Assembly (NCBI GenBank): GCA_023634235.1
Contig: JAMKCF010000013.1
Location: forward strand, 5,431,827-5,495,826
Direction of reading: 5' to 3'
From: Pisaster brevispinus
Taxonomy: Eukaryota; Echinodermata; Asteroidea; Forcipulatida; Asteriidae
Length of the DNA: 64,000 bases
Part shown: in pieces, positions 11,321 through 24,000 of the stretch
How positions within the stretch are numbered: position 1 is the stretch's first letter
How the letters are laid out: each line of letters starts with the position of its first letter
The notes under the pieces: generated by a model
Databases searched by the model: none
What the model was told of the DNA's origin: nothing
What the model saw: only the letters and a program-made list of their open reading frames with translations
Translations under genes and position numbers: made by a program

Positions 11321-14300
11321 ATGGCTGGGAATAAGGAATCCTATTGCCCCTACAACATCAACGGACCAAACAGGTAAGAAAACACAAAGCAACTTTATAC
11401 ACTCCGGTGAGCATTACTATTTCCAAACTGTTATTTATTTATTGCTTATAAAACAACAAACAAACTTTGAGACATGAACATTTGAGTTGCAATTCATAAC
11501 GAACGAGAGTCAATCAAGTAAAGTACAAAATATGTGAGGTTGGACATATTGTGTGGTGTGAGGACGTATGCTTCAAAATGCTTCATTCCATCTTCGAGTT
11601 TGATTGTTCGGTTACCAATATGGAATACTTAAGCTTCCTTTTGTCTACATTTCCCGATAAGAAAACATTGTAAAGTCATCAGCAGGTCATTTCGAATCCG
11701 TTCATATAGTTGTTTTGAAGAGCATCGATCGAGGGTGACCGTGTGTTGTTGTTATAAACTATAATGCCAGTGAAAGCTTCAATTATTTGTAGTAACTTGT
11801 CAAAAATAAATAAAATTTAAACGTTTTCCTCTGTTCTTTTCGCCGAAAAAGCAGCCTATTTCACTTTATGAATTTGGATGCTGTCCGAGTGGATTTTTAA
11901 ATTGAATGGTTATCTTTTTCTATTGGTCTTTCAGTCTCAAAATCAATAGTTTTTACAATAATAGTAATATTTATTATTATTATCATTGTTATTATTATTT
12001 TTGACATTTTTGTAACATTTGGCTTTTCGGAAGACGCCATTTGAAACATTTTGTTCAGTAACTTTGAAATGCTGATTTCTTACAAATAGGGGCCCAATTT
12101 CATGGCCCTACTTACCAATAAAAACTGCACTTACGATCACCATTTTCCGCTTACTGTGCAAGCGCCGAATTTTGGCGCTTGCTGTGGAAGCGAAGAATGC
12201 ACAGAAACGTGGAGTACGCACGCGCACAAGCAAAAATGCTCTACTAACCCGTGAAATACGCTTGACGTAAACAAAGAATTCCTTGCTTCCGTAAGCGCCG
12301 ATTCTTTGCTTGCGGTAAGCAGAGCCATGAAATTGGGCCCGGATCTTGATGTCCGTTTGTTCTGGTTTTTGTTCATGTTTGTTTGTCTGTCCATCTCACA
12401 AACCCCGGTCTTTACCAAGATGCCTCCATAGTAATTGTTGATTCTCTTTACAGTATATTTTATCGTTGATTTGTTAATGACCTATTCAATTATTTATTTC
12501 TCGCATTGGCTTTCTTCATTTGGTATGGAAATAGATGTTGAGTTAAAGGCAAAGTACACCTTCGGTTTTTGGAACTGTTCGATTATTTTAATAAGACATA
12601 AATGAAGATGAATACAGGATAACTAACCTTCGAAAATTTCTTTTTAAAAGGTGGAAGAATTTTTGAGAAAGAATAATCCATAATTGGAAAATACAAAATG
12701 TGAGAAACGTGTCACTAAAAAAAGGATTTTTAGATTGAATTGCTTTTGAATCCTTTCTGTAAAATCACATTCCTAAGAAGGGAATCGCTTCTCAAAATGT
12801 TATGCATTATAAATAGCTGCATTGCTTCTTACAAAGTAAGTCTTTACGGCCATTATTCTCATGGAGTAATTACCAAAAGTATACCCTCCCTTTAGAGTGA
12901 ATATCATGTTAAATATTGAACGACTTGGTGCCACGTTTCCAATGGCATTTGATCCAACTAAACTCATTTTCAGGTGGTTTCGTTTGACGAACCCGTTTCG
13001 TCGCATGTGGGTTTACTGCGCCAACCACGGTAAACCAAACGCGCCCCCACCGAGCTTCCCAAGACATGCTCCAAAGAGTGGACGGATGCGAGCTCCCTCG
13101 TTTTTCTGGCAGAAAAAACGTGGCCTCGCGGTTGGGCCCGAAGACGTGCCTCCCCCACCCCGGAGACAACCGAGAGAAACTGATTTGGTAAACTTCTGTC
13201 CGGTATTTTGTTTATAACATCAACTTTTTTTTGTTAGGCACCATGAGCGTCATTGAGTGACGGATTTGAGCACATGAGAATCCACTATTATTAGTATTAG
13301 TATCTACTGAACATACCAAATGGTATTATGATTTCATACTGAAACATGATTTAGGACAGAAGTGTGGCATTACCAACAAACACATTTCATTAATACCGTA
13401 TTCAGGAAAATCAAGAGATGCAAGCATTTCTTGAGTACCAACAGACATCGCCAACCCATGCACACATTTCTTCCGAGCTTGACAAAGCTCACTTGTGCTA
13501 CCCCCAAGCAAACTCCTCCTCCTTTGAGAGATCCGACAAGGACGGCTGGGGAAGTTTGGAGCAAACGGTTAATGAGATCGAGCACCTCGCTAGATCCAAA
13601 ACCTTCTTCGTGAGGTTCGACAGATTGAATCGGGTGACCTTAGCGGACAAGAAGGTGGAAATAAAGACAACTCCACCGTCTCCATCCAACCCGGAGAGCT
13701 CAGAAGATGAAGCTCCTGACGAAATACCCAAGTCGTATGGCCTGTTGAGCTTAGCGGATAGGATCAAACTACTTGAAAGACCACCTCAATCTAAGCCTGA
13801 GAAAACGAAAGAGACCGAGGAGTATCTCTCCACCATTGTTCGCCAGTACGAGATACCGCGCGGACCTCGGTCAAGATTTGAGAAATATCTAAAGAAGATG
13901 AGGTCAGGTCCCCAAACTGAAGGCCCACGTGCACCACGTACATCCATCTACAAGAAACCACCGAGATCTGGAGGTGAAGGTACCCATTTGCAGAGCCCAG
14001 TTCCTCTATCTGAAAGACCACGCGTACCTACACCTGACTTCAAGAAACAAGACGGACGTGAAGTGGCGAGCGCAGTGGAGAAATGTGCACTCCCTCAACC
14101 TAAAAGACCTTGTGCACCTCAACCAATCCTGGGAAAAACAGGAAAGAATGGCTGGGCAGGCACAGAGGGAAAAGGGCCAGTCCGGCAACCCGAGAGATCA
14201 CGCACATACTCTCTCAAGCGTCCAGACAGATGCGGATGGGCGTGCACAGAAGAAAAAGTTCCCAAACCCGAAGCCCCGAACCCAAACTGTGGCAGATCAC

Positions 14301-16690
14301 AAGAATATGCCAACAGTGCTTGCAAAGAAGAAAGCAAGGCCAAACAAGGCATTAATACAAAACAGAGGTAAGCTTTTCCCGAAGAAATGTTTTGCAAATT
14401 TATTCTACCGTTACATGTATCCAGTCAAACTCACTCGGTGAAGTCCAACTCTCAGTATGTGAACCTCACAGGTAGTGATATCTACTTTGTACAAATTTAG
14501 ACTCAACTTTGAAATGTCACCCGTCAGAAAAGTTTACTAGTATACATCACTGTATTTGCTGTATATGAAAGTAGAGTAGAACTGAACTTGAACTTTAGGG
14601 CCTTGTCACACGAGGCAACTTTTACAGGCAACTTGGAGGCAACCAACTGCAGTGCTTGCTACAGGACCACTTTGGTAGCACATGAGTCATTTTTCAAACA
14701 ATGTCTTATGATCCCCAAGAAAAATATATGAACATTGAGTTGTGAATGTCTTTTCTTCATGGAGATTGCCTGGAACTGGTTGCCTGTAAATTGCCTCGTG
14801 TGACATGGCCCTTATATTGAGCCAAAAGTACAAGAGAACTACCAAGGTAATGCCTGGACTTGGTTTCAAGTCCGTTAACGTGTTTTTTTTTGTCTACCTG
14901 AAAGCTAAATTGTCTGAAATATAGCGCCTTCTTGTGGATTAACCTCGGACATTAACCTATGATCGTAATGCCCTGAGACGTCAAGACAAACTTAAAAATC
15001 AAGACTCTCTCTATATATATATTATTTCACAGCAAGAAACTATCCAAGAAGCAACGGCGTCTTGGACGGAAGAAACGAAACAAGATTTTTCCCGCAGCCG
15101 TGGAGACAGTCGCGCCAAGAGAAGAAGTTCCCGCCAGCCGAGACGATTCAGAGGAATCTCTGGTTGAGATTGATCTGAAGACGCTTCGGGCAAAATGCAA
15201 CAGAGAGAACCTCCAGAGAGAGGTAAGGAAGCTTAGGGCACCTGTTGGATTTTGACAACCTTAAGAAACATTGCACTTTTAAACGGGATTGGTAGAGCTG
15301 ACAAAACAGTCGCAGACAGTGTTCATGTGTTGTGTGATCAACCATATACATGATATAACAATCCTGTAAAACTTTTGGCTTAATTCGTTGTCTTAAATTT
15401 GCGACCAAGCTGTAAAAGAAACTACAAAGACTCTAAACAGATTACCCCAAACCTTTAACCGACTCATGACAACACTTATCGTTTCCTCTGTATTTTCAGG
15501 TATCGAATGAACAGAGTAAGATGAGACCTATACCAGATACCAGAATCATTCAGGTTCTGCCCGCAGGGTCAGGTGAGCACAAGAGGCGAACTCAGGCGGG
15601 CCGCCATCTACCTGTTGAGGTGCCCAAAGAATTGACAATAGCTTCAGGATCGCCATTTGTGTATCCTGATAGTAGACCATTTCCAAAACCTCAATCAAAC
15701 TACAGACTTCTCCCACCGTATCCTGCACAAGCTCCGACGGCAACTCCCGGTTTGTGCCAGCTGACACATCAGCAAACCCAAAAGGCAGACCGACACATCG
15801 TCGAACTTGGAAGGGTCGAACAGATACCACTGTCGATCACAGGAAGTGCTCGACAGTTAAGATGTAGAGTCTTCAAACCTGAAGATTTTGAGGAAGTTGA
15901 TCGTAACGGTGAGAAAGTCAGACTTGGTAAAGGGACCTTTGGCGACGTAGCATTGATGAGAATGCGTAGATCTGACCGTCCTTTGGTTGCCGTGAAAAGT
16001 TTCATGAACTTTGTCAAAGAAACAGAAATATTTAAGGAGGCTGAAGCGATGCAGATTGCTCAAGACCACTGGGCTTTTCCCAAGTTTCATGGCGTCATAA
16101 GGAACGGGAAAAACTTTAGTATTGTACTGGATTTCATTGGGGACCCGACTTGTCTGATGGGCCAAACAGTGCAGAATGCCATACAGCAGAATAAGCATAT
16201 GAAATTCGTGAACAACTGGCTATGGATTGCAAGTGACATAACACAAGGACTGAACTATCTTCACACGAAGGGCTTCCTCCACTGTGATCTGAAGACAAAC
16301 AACGCCCTCCTGTGGCATGACGGCCAAATTTGGAGAGCCAAGATCATAGACCTGGGAAAAGCGTGCCGCAAAGAGGAGGCACAGGGACCCCTGGGGTTGA
16401 CTGAGGCGCAGAAGCGGGAAAACTTGGAGCGTTTCCCCCATATACCTCACGAGGTTATAACCGGTCGCGAAGGTTACACCGTAGCCGGAGACATTTACTC
16501 GCTCGGTTGTGCTTTTCTGCAGATTGCAAATGTCAGCCATTGCAAAGGCGAAATGATCCAACTCGGTAAGCGTTGCTATGAGGAGGATCCTAAGCTCCGC
16601 CCAGCACTACCTCGTGTGATTGAAGTGCTAACGTCAATGGCTAAGAAGAGTCCCTGGCAACCTTTAAAGCAATACCGGCAGATCAAATAA
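11321..16690 (+). CDS. Atypical serine/threonine protein kinase-like protein with long disordered N-terminus (869 aa)
   Basis: Coding exons are 11321-11373, 12974-13187, 13406-14367, 15033-15222 and 15500-16690, all with GT-AG borders and matching phases (2, 0, 2, 0). Residues 1 to about 600 are basic, Pro/Lys/Arg-rich and low complexity. Exon 4 includes degenerate repeats of about 30 residues containing GWAGTEGK/GWACTEEK and Pro-Arg segments. The kinase domain begins near residue 612. It has LGKGTFGDV (615-623), Lys639 in VAVK, a helix C Glu near 653, and HCDLKTNN (734-741) in place of HRDLKxxN. DLG replaces DFG (Asp757), PHEV sits where APE is expected, and then comes DIYSLG. The VAVK lysine, catalytic Asp and Mg-binding residues are present, so activity is possible, while the HRD arginine is Cys and the DFG phenylalanine is Leu. 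Family and substrate are not recognised. The start is the first ATG in the first exon with an acceptor. Confidence 0.82.
12088..12341. mobile_element. GGGCCCAATTTCATGGC foldback element (long variant)
   Basis: Terminal inverted repeats GGGCCCAATTTCATGGC are complete at both ends of a 254-bp element with a distinct interior (AAGCGCCGAATTTTGGCGCTT palindrome). It lies in an intron of the kinase-like gene. Confidence 0.7.
14597..14813. mobile_element. MITE, AGGGCCxTGTCAC family, copy 1
   Basis: Terminal inverted repeats AGGGCCTTGTCACACGAGGCAA and its complement bound a 217-bp element with GGTTGCC/GGCAACC inner pairs. It lies in an intron of the kinase-like gene. Confidence 0.7.
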
Positions 16691-16770
16691 GGAGTGAATT
16701 TGATAGGACTTCTCTCCGCTCCCTCCACAGGCAATGTTGATGAATTCGTCAGTAGCAGCTGACTCTAAAA

Positions 16771-16776
16771 AATAAA
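16771..16776 (+). terminator. Polyadenylation signal of the kinase-like gene
   Basis: A canonical AATAAA lies about 80 nt after the kinase stop codon, at the expected distance for a short 3' UTR. Confidence 0.6.
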
Positions 16777-16829
16777 ACTACATTTGCTTTTGGAGAATAT
16801 TGTTTTCTAGATTGTATAAGTTTGATCCT

Positions 16830-17315
16830 GTTTATAAACTATGGTTGACGATGCAATTTCCATGGTTTATAAACCATGGTTGACGGTTCAATTGTCATGG
16901 TTTATTAACCATGATTGACGGTTCAACCATGATCGTCGGTTTAATTTTCATGGTTTATAAACCATGGTTGATGCTTAAATTTTCAAGGTTTACAAACCAT
17001 GATTGACGGTTAAATTTTCATGATTTATAAACTATGGTTGACGATTCAATTTTATGGTTTATTAACCAGGATTAATGGTTTTCGATTTTCATAGTTTATT
17101 AACCATGATTGACGGTTCAACTTTCAAGGTTTATAAACCATGGTTTGCAAACCATGATTTAGAAGTGTTTCAAGCTCGTACATCATGGTTCGCAAACCAT
17201 AAAAATAGACAACACGCCATAGCCTTTGTTCATAAACCATGCCGGTTCTTGGCAGTTCATTATAATGTGACAACCATGACAATGTCCATCGACTTATGGT
17301 TTATAAACAATGGCA
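16830..17315. repeat. Degenerate tandem array with unit of about 38 bp (GTTTATAAACCATGGTTGACGG)
   Basis: About ten imperfect units lie directly downstream of the kinase-like gene. The unit contains TTTATAAACCATGGTT, itself nearly palindromic, so the array can form many small hairpins. Long open frames across it have no protein-like features. Confidence 0.7.
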
Positions 17316-17700
17316 TTGAATCTAAATCTAAAGTCAGTTATATTGTTGGCAAGTATAGCTTAATATCTAAATAAAGAAAAAAATAATACTGGTGAGCAAA
17401 CCATCACAAGAATTTTGGAAACACTTTCTATAGTTTACATCTTTTGTGGTAAAACCATGTAAAAAAATGTGCTTAGACAATTTTCAAAAGTATACCCTGC
17501 TTTTAAGGAACGAAACGGGAACTGTAGAGTATTATTTTCCTCCTTGCTAACAACAGTTACACTCCTATAATTATTCTATAATTTCTTCTTCTTCTTTTTT
17601 TAGCAACAATTGCCGATATATTTTCAAATAGCTTTCAATGAGTCTTCAATTCATTTGTTTCAACACCTTTTCACATGATGTAATTAAATCTGTAGGTGTG

Positions 17701-17894
17701 GGGCCCGATTACACAGAGCTGCTTAAGCAGAAAATATTGCTGAACAATTTTCTGCTCAGCAAAAATAAGCAGGATACCAGTTACATATAGTACACATGAC
17801 ATGGTATTTGGACTGGTAACTTATTCTGGGAAGCAAGGTTTTGTTGTGCTCAGCTACCTTTTGTGCTTTAAGCAGCTCTGTGAAAATGGGATCT
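17701..17894. mobile_element. GGGCCCGATT foldback element
   Basis: Same family as at 8.3 kb: GAGCTGCTTAAGCAG at the left, AAGCAGCTCTGTGAAAATGGGATC at the right, and CTGGTAAC in the core. Confidence 0.65.
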
Positions 17895-18470
17895 GATTCA
17901 AGTGACTATGGCTATACGTATACGGCTATGGCTGTTCGATGGAACTTCAACGTTGAAGAGTTCATTAGCGATCCAGCCATAACCATTACCGAAGCCGTAA
18001 GTTCGCACACGGTCTCAGTTTCGTAAAAGTTGATTTACTTGGGGAAAAACAAGATAGGCCTTAGTGCAATTCGCTACCTGTACAGACCATGTACAAAAAG
18101 AGTGAACTTGTGACATTCCAGGTCATTTCCTGGCAGGCAAGTTACTACACTGGTCATATGGGAAATTGTACTCAAGTACTTAAAGTTCTGCCCGCACAAT
18201 CATGAAACTTGATCGAGAAACTATGTTTCTATGAATGCAATTGATAAACGAGACCCGTAAACAAAACTTAATAAATTAATCCGAATGGGTTACTTAATAT
18301 ACACACCAATCTTGGCAGTTCTGATCATTATTCATGGTAATGAAACCAGTTATTGCTTATAACAACCAACTCAGTTCTGTAACTACTATGGGATCTGAAG
18401 TGTAAAGCTGTGGTAAAGGTTGATTATGAACCAAAACACCCCAGGAAATCCATTCTCTTCCATGATCTAG

Positions 18471-18622
18471 ACTTGTGGACAAGTCGGTAAATTTCCTTCG
18501 CGGTGATAGCGAAACTGCTCTCTTGCAACTATCTCGCAAGAGAGCAGCCCTCTCACGCGGAGATAGTTGCGAGAGGGCTGTTTCGCTATCGCCGCGACAG
18601 AAATTTAACGACTTGTCCACAT
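18471..18622. mobile_element. Foldback element with two internal stem-loops
   Basis: The outer inverted repeat is TGTGGACAAGTCGGTAAATTT against its complement ending GACTTGTCCACA. Inside are two further hairpins: CTGCTCTCTTGC...GCAAGAGAGCAG and CCCTCTC...GAGAGGG. The strand can fold as a cloverleaf-like three-arm structure. Confidence 0.7.
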
Positions 18623-19086
18623 AGTCTACCATGATGCTGTCTTCAAATTTCTGCCTTTTTATTTCCACTTGATTCCGAAGAATGATGACTTATTATTAGT
18701 GTCCTGACTACGACCGGCGGCCGGAGGGAATGTGGACCGTCAGGTGAGACAGTAGTGAATACGGCACACTGGACAGATCCAACACAACAACATCTCACAA
18801 ATGCAACCAAGTGGGTGGAAGCATTTTGTTCAGGCTACTTGTAAAAAAAACAACGAAAATTGGAAACCTGACAACAGAGAAGCTGATTGTCAATGCTTTA
18901 TTTGTAAGTGGGCTTATGGTCAATGAGTGATCCAACGGACGAATGGTAAATTATCATGTCTGAAGCAACAGTTTGTCCTTTATCTACGCCAGCGGAAGCC
19001 TTACGATAATCATCCGTCGGGATTTACACGAAGGGCCCATCTCTCTCATGCAATAACTCGGCCCTTTCCCTTAACCATTAAATTAA

Positions 19087-19362
19087 TCCCTCGATGAACC
19101 AAAGTAATCTCCATGGACAAACCAAAGCAAAGCTTTCTTCCTCGACGAATCAAAGCAAAGCTTTCTCCATAAACGAACCGATGCAAAGATTTCTCCATGG
19201 ACGAACCGATGCAAAGATTTCTCCATGGACGAACCAATGCAAAGGTTTCTCCATCGACGAACCAATGCAAAGATTTCTCCATCGACGAACCAATGCAAAA
19301 CTCATTCTCTCGACGAACCAAAGCAAAACTTTCTCCCTCGATTAACCAAATCGAAGCTTTCT
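19087..19362. repeat. 28-bp minisatellite (about 9 units)
   Basis: Unit AAAGATTTCTCCATGGACGAACC plus AATGC, repeated with drift at both edges. Twenty-eight is not a multiple of three, so successive units read in different frames and the overlapping open frames are not coding. Confidence 0.8.
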
Positions 19363-19555
19363 TTCAACGATGCCCTTTCAATGCCCTTACTCCATGCTTT
19401 GGTAGAACCATATTAATTCGGACAAAACTGTAATGGCGGAGCTACTGAAGAAGGTCCAAATACTTCTTTTTTTTCTTACTTATGGTGGGCAGCTCAGAGT
19501 CAAATCTATATGAGACAGACAGGCTTGGTTAGTGCATGGTGAGGTAGAAATTCTG

Positions 19556-19652
19556 GCTTGGTTTGGTTTGGTTTGGTGTGGTTTGGTTGGTTTGGTTGGT
19601 TTGGTTTGGTTTTGTGGTTTAGATTGACTTGGTTTGGTTTGGTTTAGTTTAG
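19556..19652. repeat. GGTTT microsatellite
   Basis: Repeated GGTTTGGTTTGGTTT with interruptions. Confidence 0.8.
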
Positions 19653-20159
19653 CCCGTTGAAACCTTATTTTGCTGTGACAGTTTCAACAAATATTCGCGC
19701 CATCATCACGGGACTCCTGAAAGAGTTATATTATTTTTGTTTAATACATATGTTCTTTTAGTCCTAAATAATCTACAATTAAGAATGGGAAACAGAAGTA
19801 CAATCCACTACAAAGTACAAACTGTAATTTTGTTATTTGGTAATACCATCGGCCTATGAAAAATCACGCTAACGATCGACACACAAAACGCTTTTCCTTC
19901 TTCCGTGCCTGTTCCCTTGCACCATGCCCGCTCCATGGTCCCAAAATGCAAGTGTGTTTGCATATATTTATTTATCAATGTTTGAGCTGAATTAGCTCTA
20001 GTCAATTTTTCTTTGTTCAACCCAATATGAATTAGCTCTAAAATGTGTTAATGTCTTTCGTATCCGGTGTATATATATTATACGAAACTTTGTTGTTTTT
20101 AATGTGGTAAATTCAAATTGTGATTCGGTCGTAAAAGACCGCGATTTAAAAAAAATTGT

Positions 20160-20270
20160 TTGGTTTGAACAAAGACAAATCGACTGAAGCGGGACTTGAA
20201 CCAACGACCTCTGGATTAACGTTGGTTCAAGTCCCGCTCCAGTCATTTTTTCTTTGTTCAAACCAAAATC
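20160..20270. repeat. Inverted pair of tRNA-like SINE heads
   Basis: GACTGAAGCGGGACTTGAACC and its complement GGTTCAAGTCCCGCTCCAGTC face each other across about 18 bp, within outer arms GGTTTGAACAAAGA/TCTTTGTTCAAACC. GGTTCAAGTCC resembles a tRNA T-arm (B box). Further head fragments occur near 20000 and at 25310-25375. Confidence 0.55.
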
Positions 20271-20935
20271 ATTTCAAATTTAACCAGTCAGTTTCCCTTG
20301 TGGTTTTATCACTAGTTTTTATTTTATTTATTTTTTGTTTAATAAACAATCATCCACCACTCTTTAATTCCATTAGGTTCAACCACAACATAATGGGTCA
20401 CTTCTTAACCACCAGTTTCCTTCTGGGCAATAAACTTCATACAATTCCACCCGTAATTTATTGACAATGTCGTGTAAAGTGGTCCGAAAAGGACGTGTGA
20501 AACGGTTTTACAGCATTCTCATCATCAGTACCTTGACGACGGTCAAATAATAGAGTATGCGGCCGGTACACGGGGGTTACGTAACTCACCCTTGGTATCT
20601 AAATGGGAATAGGTTGCGTTGAATCATGGAGGGGGCCTTCCTCCATGGTTGAATGGAATGTGAACGTATTTAGCAAACAACACACGTAGGACTATATGTA
20701 AACAGACATGGCGAAGGATGTTTGGAGATCTCCAAGCATGGTAGTCAAACAAAAGCACTTTCATTTCCAACCTGGAGGGAGTTGATGAAATATCGCCGAT
20801 GGGCTGTCTCATAGTTTACCGCCCTGCAGCACTGGGATCGTCACAAACCGTTTGCCTCCACAGCTCCATGTTTTACTCAAGCTCTGCGGTAATTTCAGAC
20901 AAGGTAGATCTATAAACGCAGCCGAGAACATCATC

Positions 20936-21001
20936 ATGTCACTCTCTGCTGTGGTCAACTGTGTGGGGAAAAACACGTGGATCAACATGGTAGCCCAAAA
21001 G
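20936..21001 (+). CDS. Possible first coding exon of the fucosyltransferase gene
   Basis: This short reading frame ends at a consensus donor (AAAAG|GTAAGTTC) in phase 0, matching the phase-0 acceptor of the fucosyltransferase exon 9.3 kb downstream. In-frame ATGs at 20936 and 20987 would give a cytoplasmic tail of 22 or 5 residues ahead of the membrane anchor, as expected for a type II Golgi enzyme. The link rests only on phase, strand and topology; a transcript read would be needed to join them. Confidence 0.35.
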
Positions 21002-21029
21002 GTAAGTTCTTTACATTTCATTCTGTATC

Positions 21030-24000
21030 TATCATGTTCATTGTAAGGAGGCAATCTTGTCAAAATGAAAGCAAGAAAGCCTTGGAAAAAATGTCCTTAG
21101 AACTCGAGCGTGAAAACTCGCTGGTCTGAACCCATTAGTAAAAGCGCTTGTGAATTGTGTTTCTTGTCATTGTGTTTGCAAGCGAAGTATAGTGCTTTAT
21201 TTAACATTAAAAAAAAACCAGTAAGATAGTGTCCGAGTTGTTGGCTACGGCTGTGACTGTTGCTAAGCCATGAGCCGCAGAGGTTATTTGGAAAAGGCCT
21301 AATTAATAATGTCACAATCGGCATGTTTCAGTAACCCCCATACCATTCAAGAACCATTCGTAGAGAAATCGATGTCATGTATTGTAACCGACCGGTAGGA
21401 AACAATCTGGTCACCGGAAAGCCTGTCAATGTCGCTGAGTGCAAATGAATGTGCAGTGAATGAGAATGAAATTAAAGTGCTCAAAGAAATTTCAAATCCA
21501 AAAAACAAAACCCGCAAGCTATTATTTGTCCGTAGGTTTCATGTCTTTCCTTCAAAGTCATTTAAATCCAATTTAAGGAACATTTTTCGGGAAGCAATTT
21601 TATTTTCCCTCCGAAAGATCGTACATGTACAGAGTAGTCTACAAATGAACACTTGCTGTTGCCTAAACAACAAAACAAACTCCTTTACTCAAATACATTG
21701 GGAAAGTAGGCTACACTTTAAATTTAATCCATTTCTTACTAGTTAATTTGGTCAATCGAAATAACGATCCGAGCATTAGGGGACAAGTTTCCCTAATAAT
21801 AGTAACTATTTAATGTCTGTGATGGACAGTACTGAATCAAGTTTATACATAGCAAGCTTTCAGAGAGAAAAAAAAAGTGGGGGAGCATTTTCTCTGATTT
21901 TAACCAGTCTTTCTTCTTTCGGCAAGTATCACATTTTAAATAGAATAAAGTGATTCCAAAAAAGGATAGAATAAAGAGAATATTTTTAAAGAGAACAGCA
22001 CAGCAATTTTTTTGTGGGGGGGGGGAGTGGGGTGGGCATGGGCACAATTTTTTTCGTGGGGAACTTGTAGCTTGTGTTTGCTTTTTTTCCTTTTTTTATT
22101 TTTGTGTTGTTTTTATTTCATGAAGACATTGACAAAAAATAAGCAATATTTGTAGGAGGGACAACAACCAACCTTCGTGGTCCCTGATGAGTTCTCATTG
22201 AAAGCTCTAATTATAATGCACAATTGTCTGTGTGAAAAGTAGAAGAAGAAAATAATAGTTGTCAACGTTTTTTATGTTAACTTTTTATCTCAAAGGTCCA
22301 GATTTTAAATTGGGAGAGGGACACCCGTGGCACGGATAACAATTATGGGTAAGGAGAACCATGGAGCAATCTAGTTTATTGCTCCATGGGAGAACACGTG
22401 GCCCCACAACTACCCCCCTTTACTCTACGCCAGTATAGTATTAAAACAAAATTGGGGCTCAAACGTTAGTTTCTTAATTTTTGAATGGTGTAATACTAAG
22501 GTGCCAGATCATTTTTAAAAAATGCGGTAATACCACCAGATGGGATTGTTTTGAACTCCTTGGTTACACCCGGACTTGACTTCTGTTTGGTTGGTATGGG
22601 TTTGGTGGGGGGGGGGGGGGGGGGGGTGCAAGACAAGTGTCCGACGTACATGTTTGAACGCTTAAAAGTTTACACAGTGCCTTAATACAGGTGTAGTCCC
22701 GCTTTCACTTCACATTCCATGGCGTGACGAAATGTTTGCTGAGTACATTGCTGATTTTCTTTACTGGAAGCCGATTATCGATCGCTGGAAAAGGTTGACG
22801 ACCAAAGATTCAAAAAAATGTCGTTGAAGATTCGTTTTTGTAAAGGAATTGTGTCGAGTTTGGTAGAGCTTTTTACAATTCGAAGAATAAAATTGTTTGC
22901 TAAGTAGCACTATTTGACAACAAACTGATCGTAACTCGTATTCTGACAATCAAAATAGCAAAAATCTAAAAACAAATATAATATGAGCGAGTTATTTTTA
23001 ATCGGCCAATGACTTTTAATGTTTTCACACCATGTGAGCTTATAGGTACGGTGTGTAGCGAGAGCTGGCGAGATGTAGGGCGCACACGTGGTTAAAAGTA
23101 AAAAAAAAGAGAAAAAAAAGAACACTTGAGTGAAAAGAAGTAGTCAAGAGGGAATTTCCTGACTAACCTCGTTTCAGCATCTGGCACATTTTAAATAGGT
23201 ATGTGGTCGACTCACTCTACGCGCCCGCTCGATGGTAACCCGCAAAAGAGGCCTAAGATAAAGAAGCAAAATGGTCCCCTCTCGTTCCCATATTTATGAC
23301 TTAAGCTAATATAATATAACATACTGATACATATTTATGAGATATAAGTTATTAACAAATTATGAACGTTTGTCTTTTCTCAATGACTGTCCATTTATCG
23401 CGCCCGTACAAATTCACCGAGTAATGTTTGTGGTGTTTGGAAATCAAATTAAAGTAAAACAAAAAAATTGCTTTAACTCCTGCCGAGGAAGGTAAATTCC
23501 GATATCAGTTCATAAATCGAACAAAGAGCAATTTGTGAATACAGAAGTTCATCTGCTCAGCAAATCTTAGAGTCCTTTAAAAAAAAAAAAGTTTGTTAAA
23601 GACAGTCTTAGATGCATGGAACCATATTCCCTCTGGTATTCACTGAGGCTTTATGCTCTAAATGGCTTTCAAAATCCTAGACTTCAAATCCTATTGACAG
23701 AAATGTTGACGTTCTAGCCTGAAGTCACCAACAGTTGGCCAACATGGCGGGGGATGTTTGTCATTATAGGATGGACTCCCCGCCAGCTTACGTTACGGGC
23801 ATCTTAACCCCTTTGTGATACTTCACGGGCAGCACCGTATCCCGGTTACGGACCACTGTGTGACCCTCGAGTCAATTAGTAACCCCCTGCCCCCAAAAAT
23901 GAGATCAGAGAAGAACAAATCGTGCGAAGGAATGACTGGGCACATTAAATACATTAAATAGAACCCCCCCCCATGAAAATGTCCGGTTTTACCAATAGAT

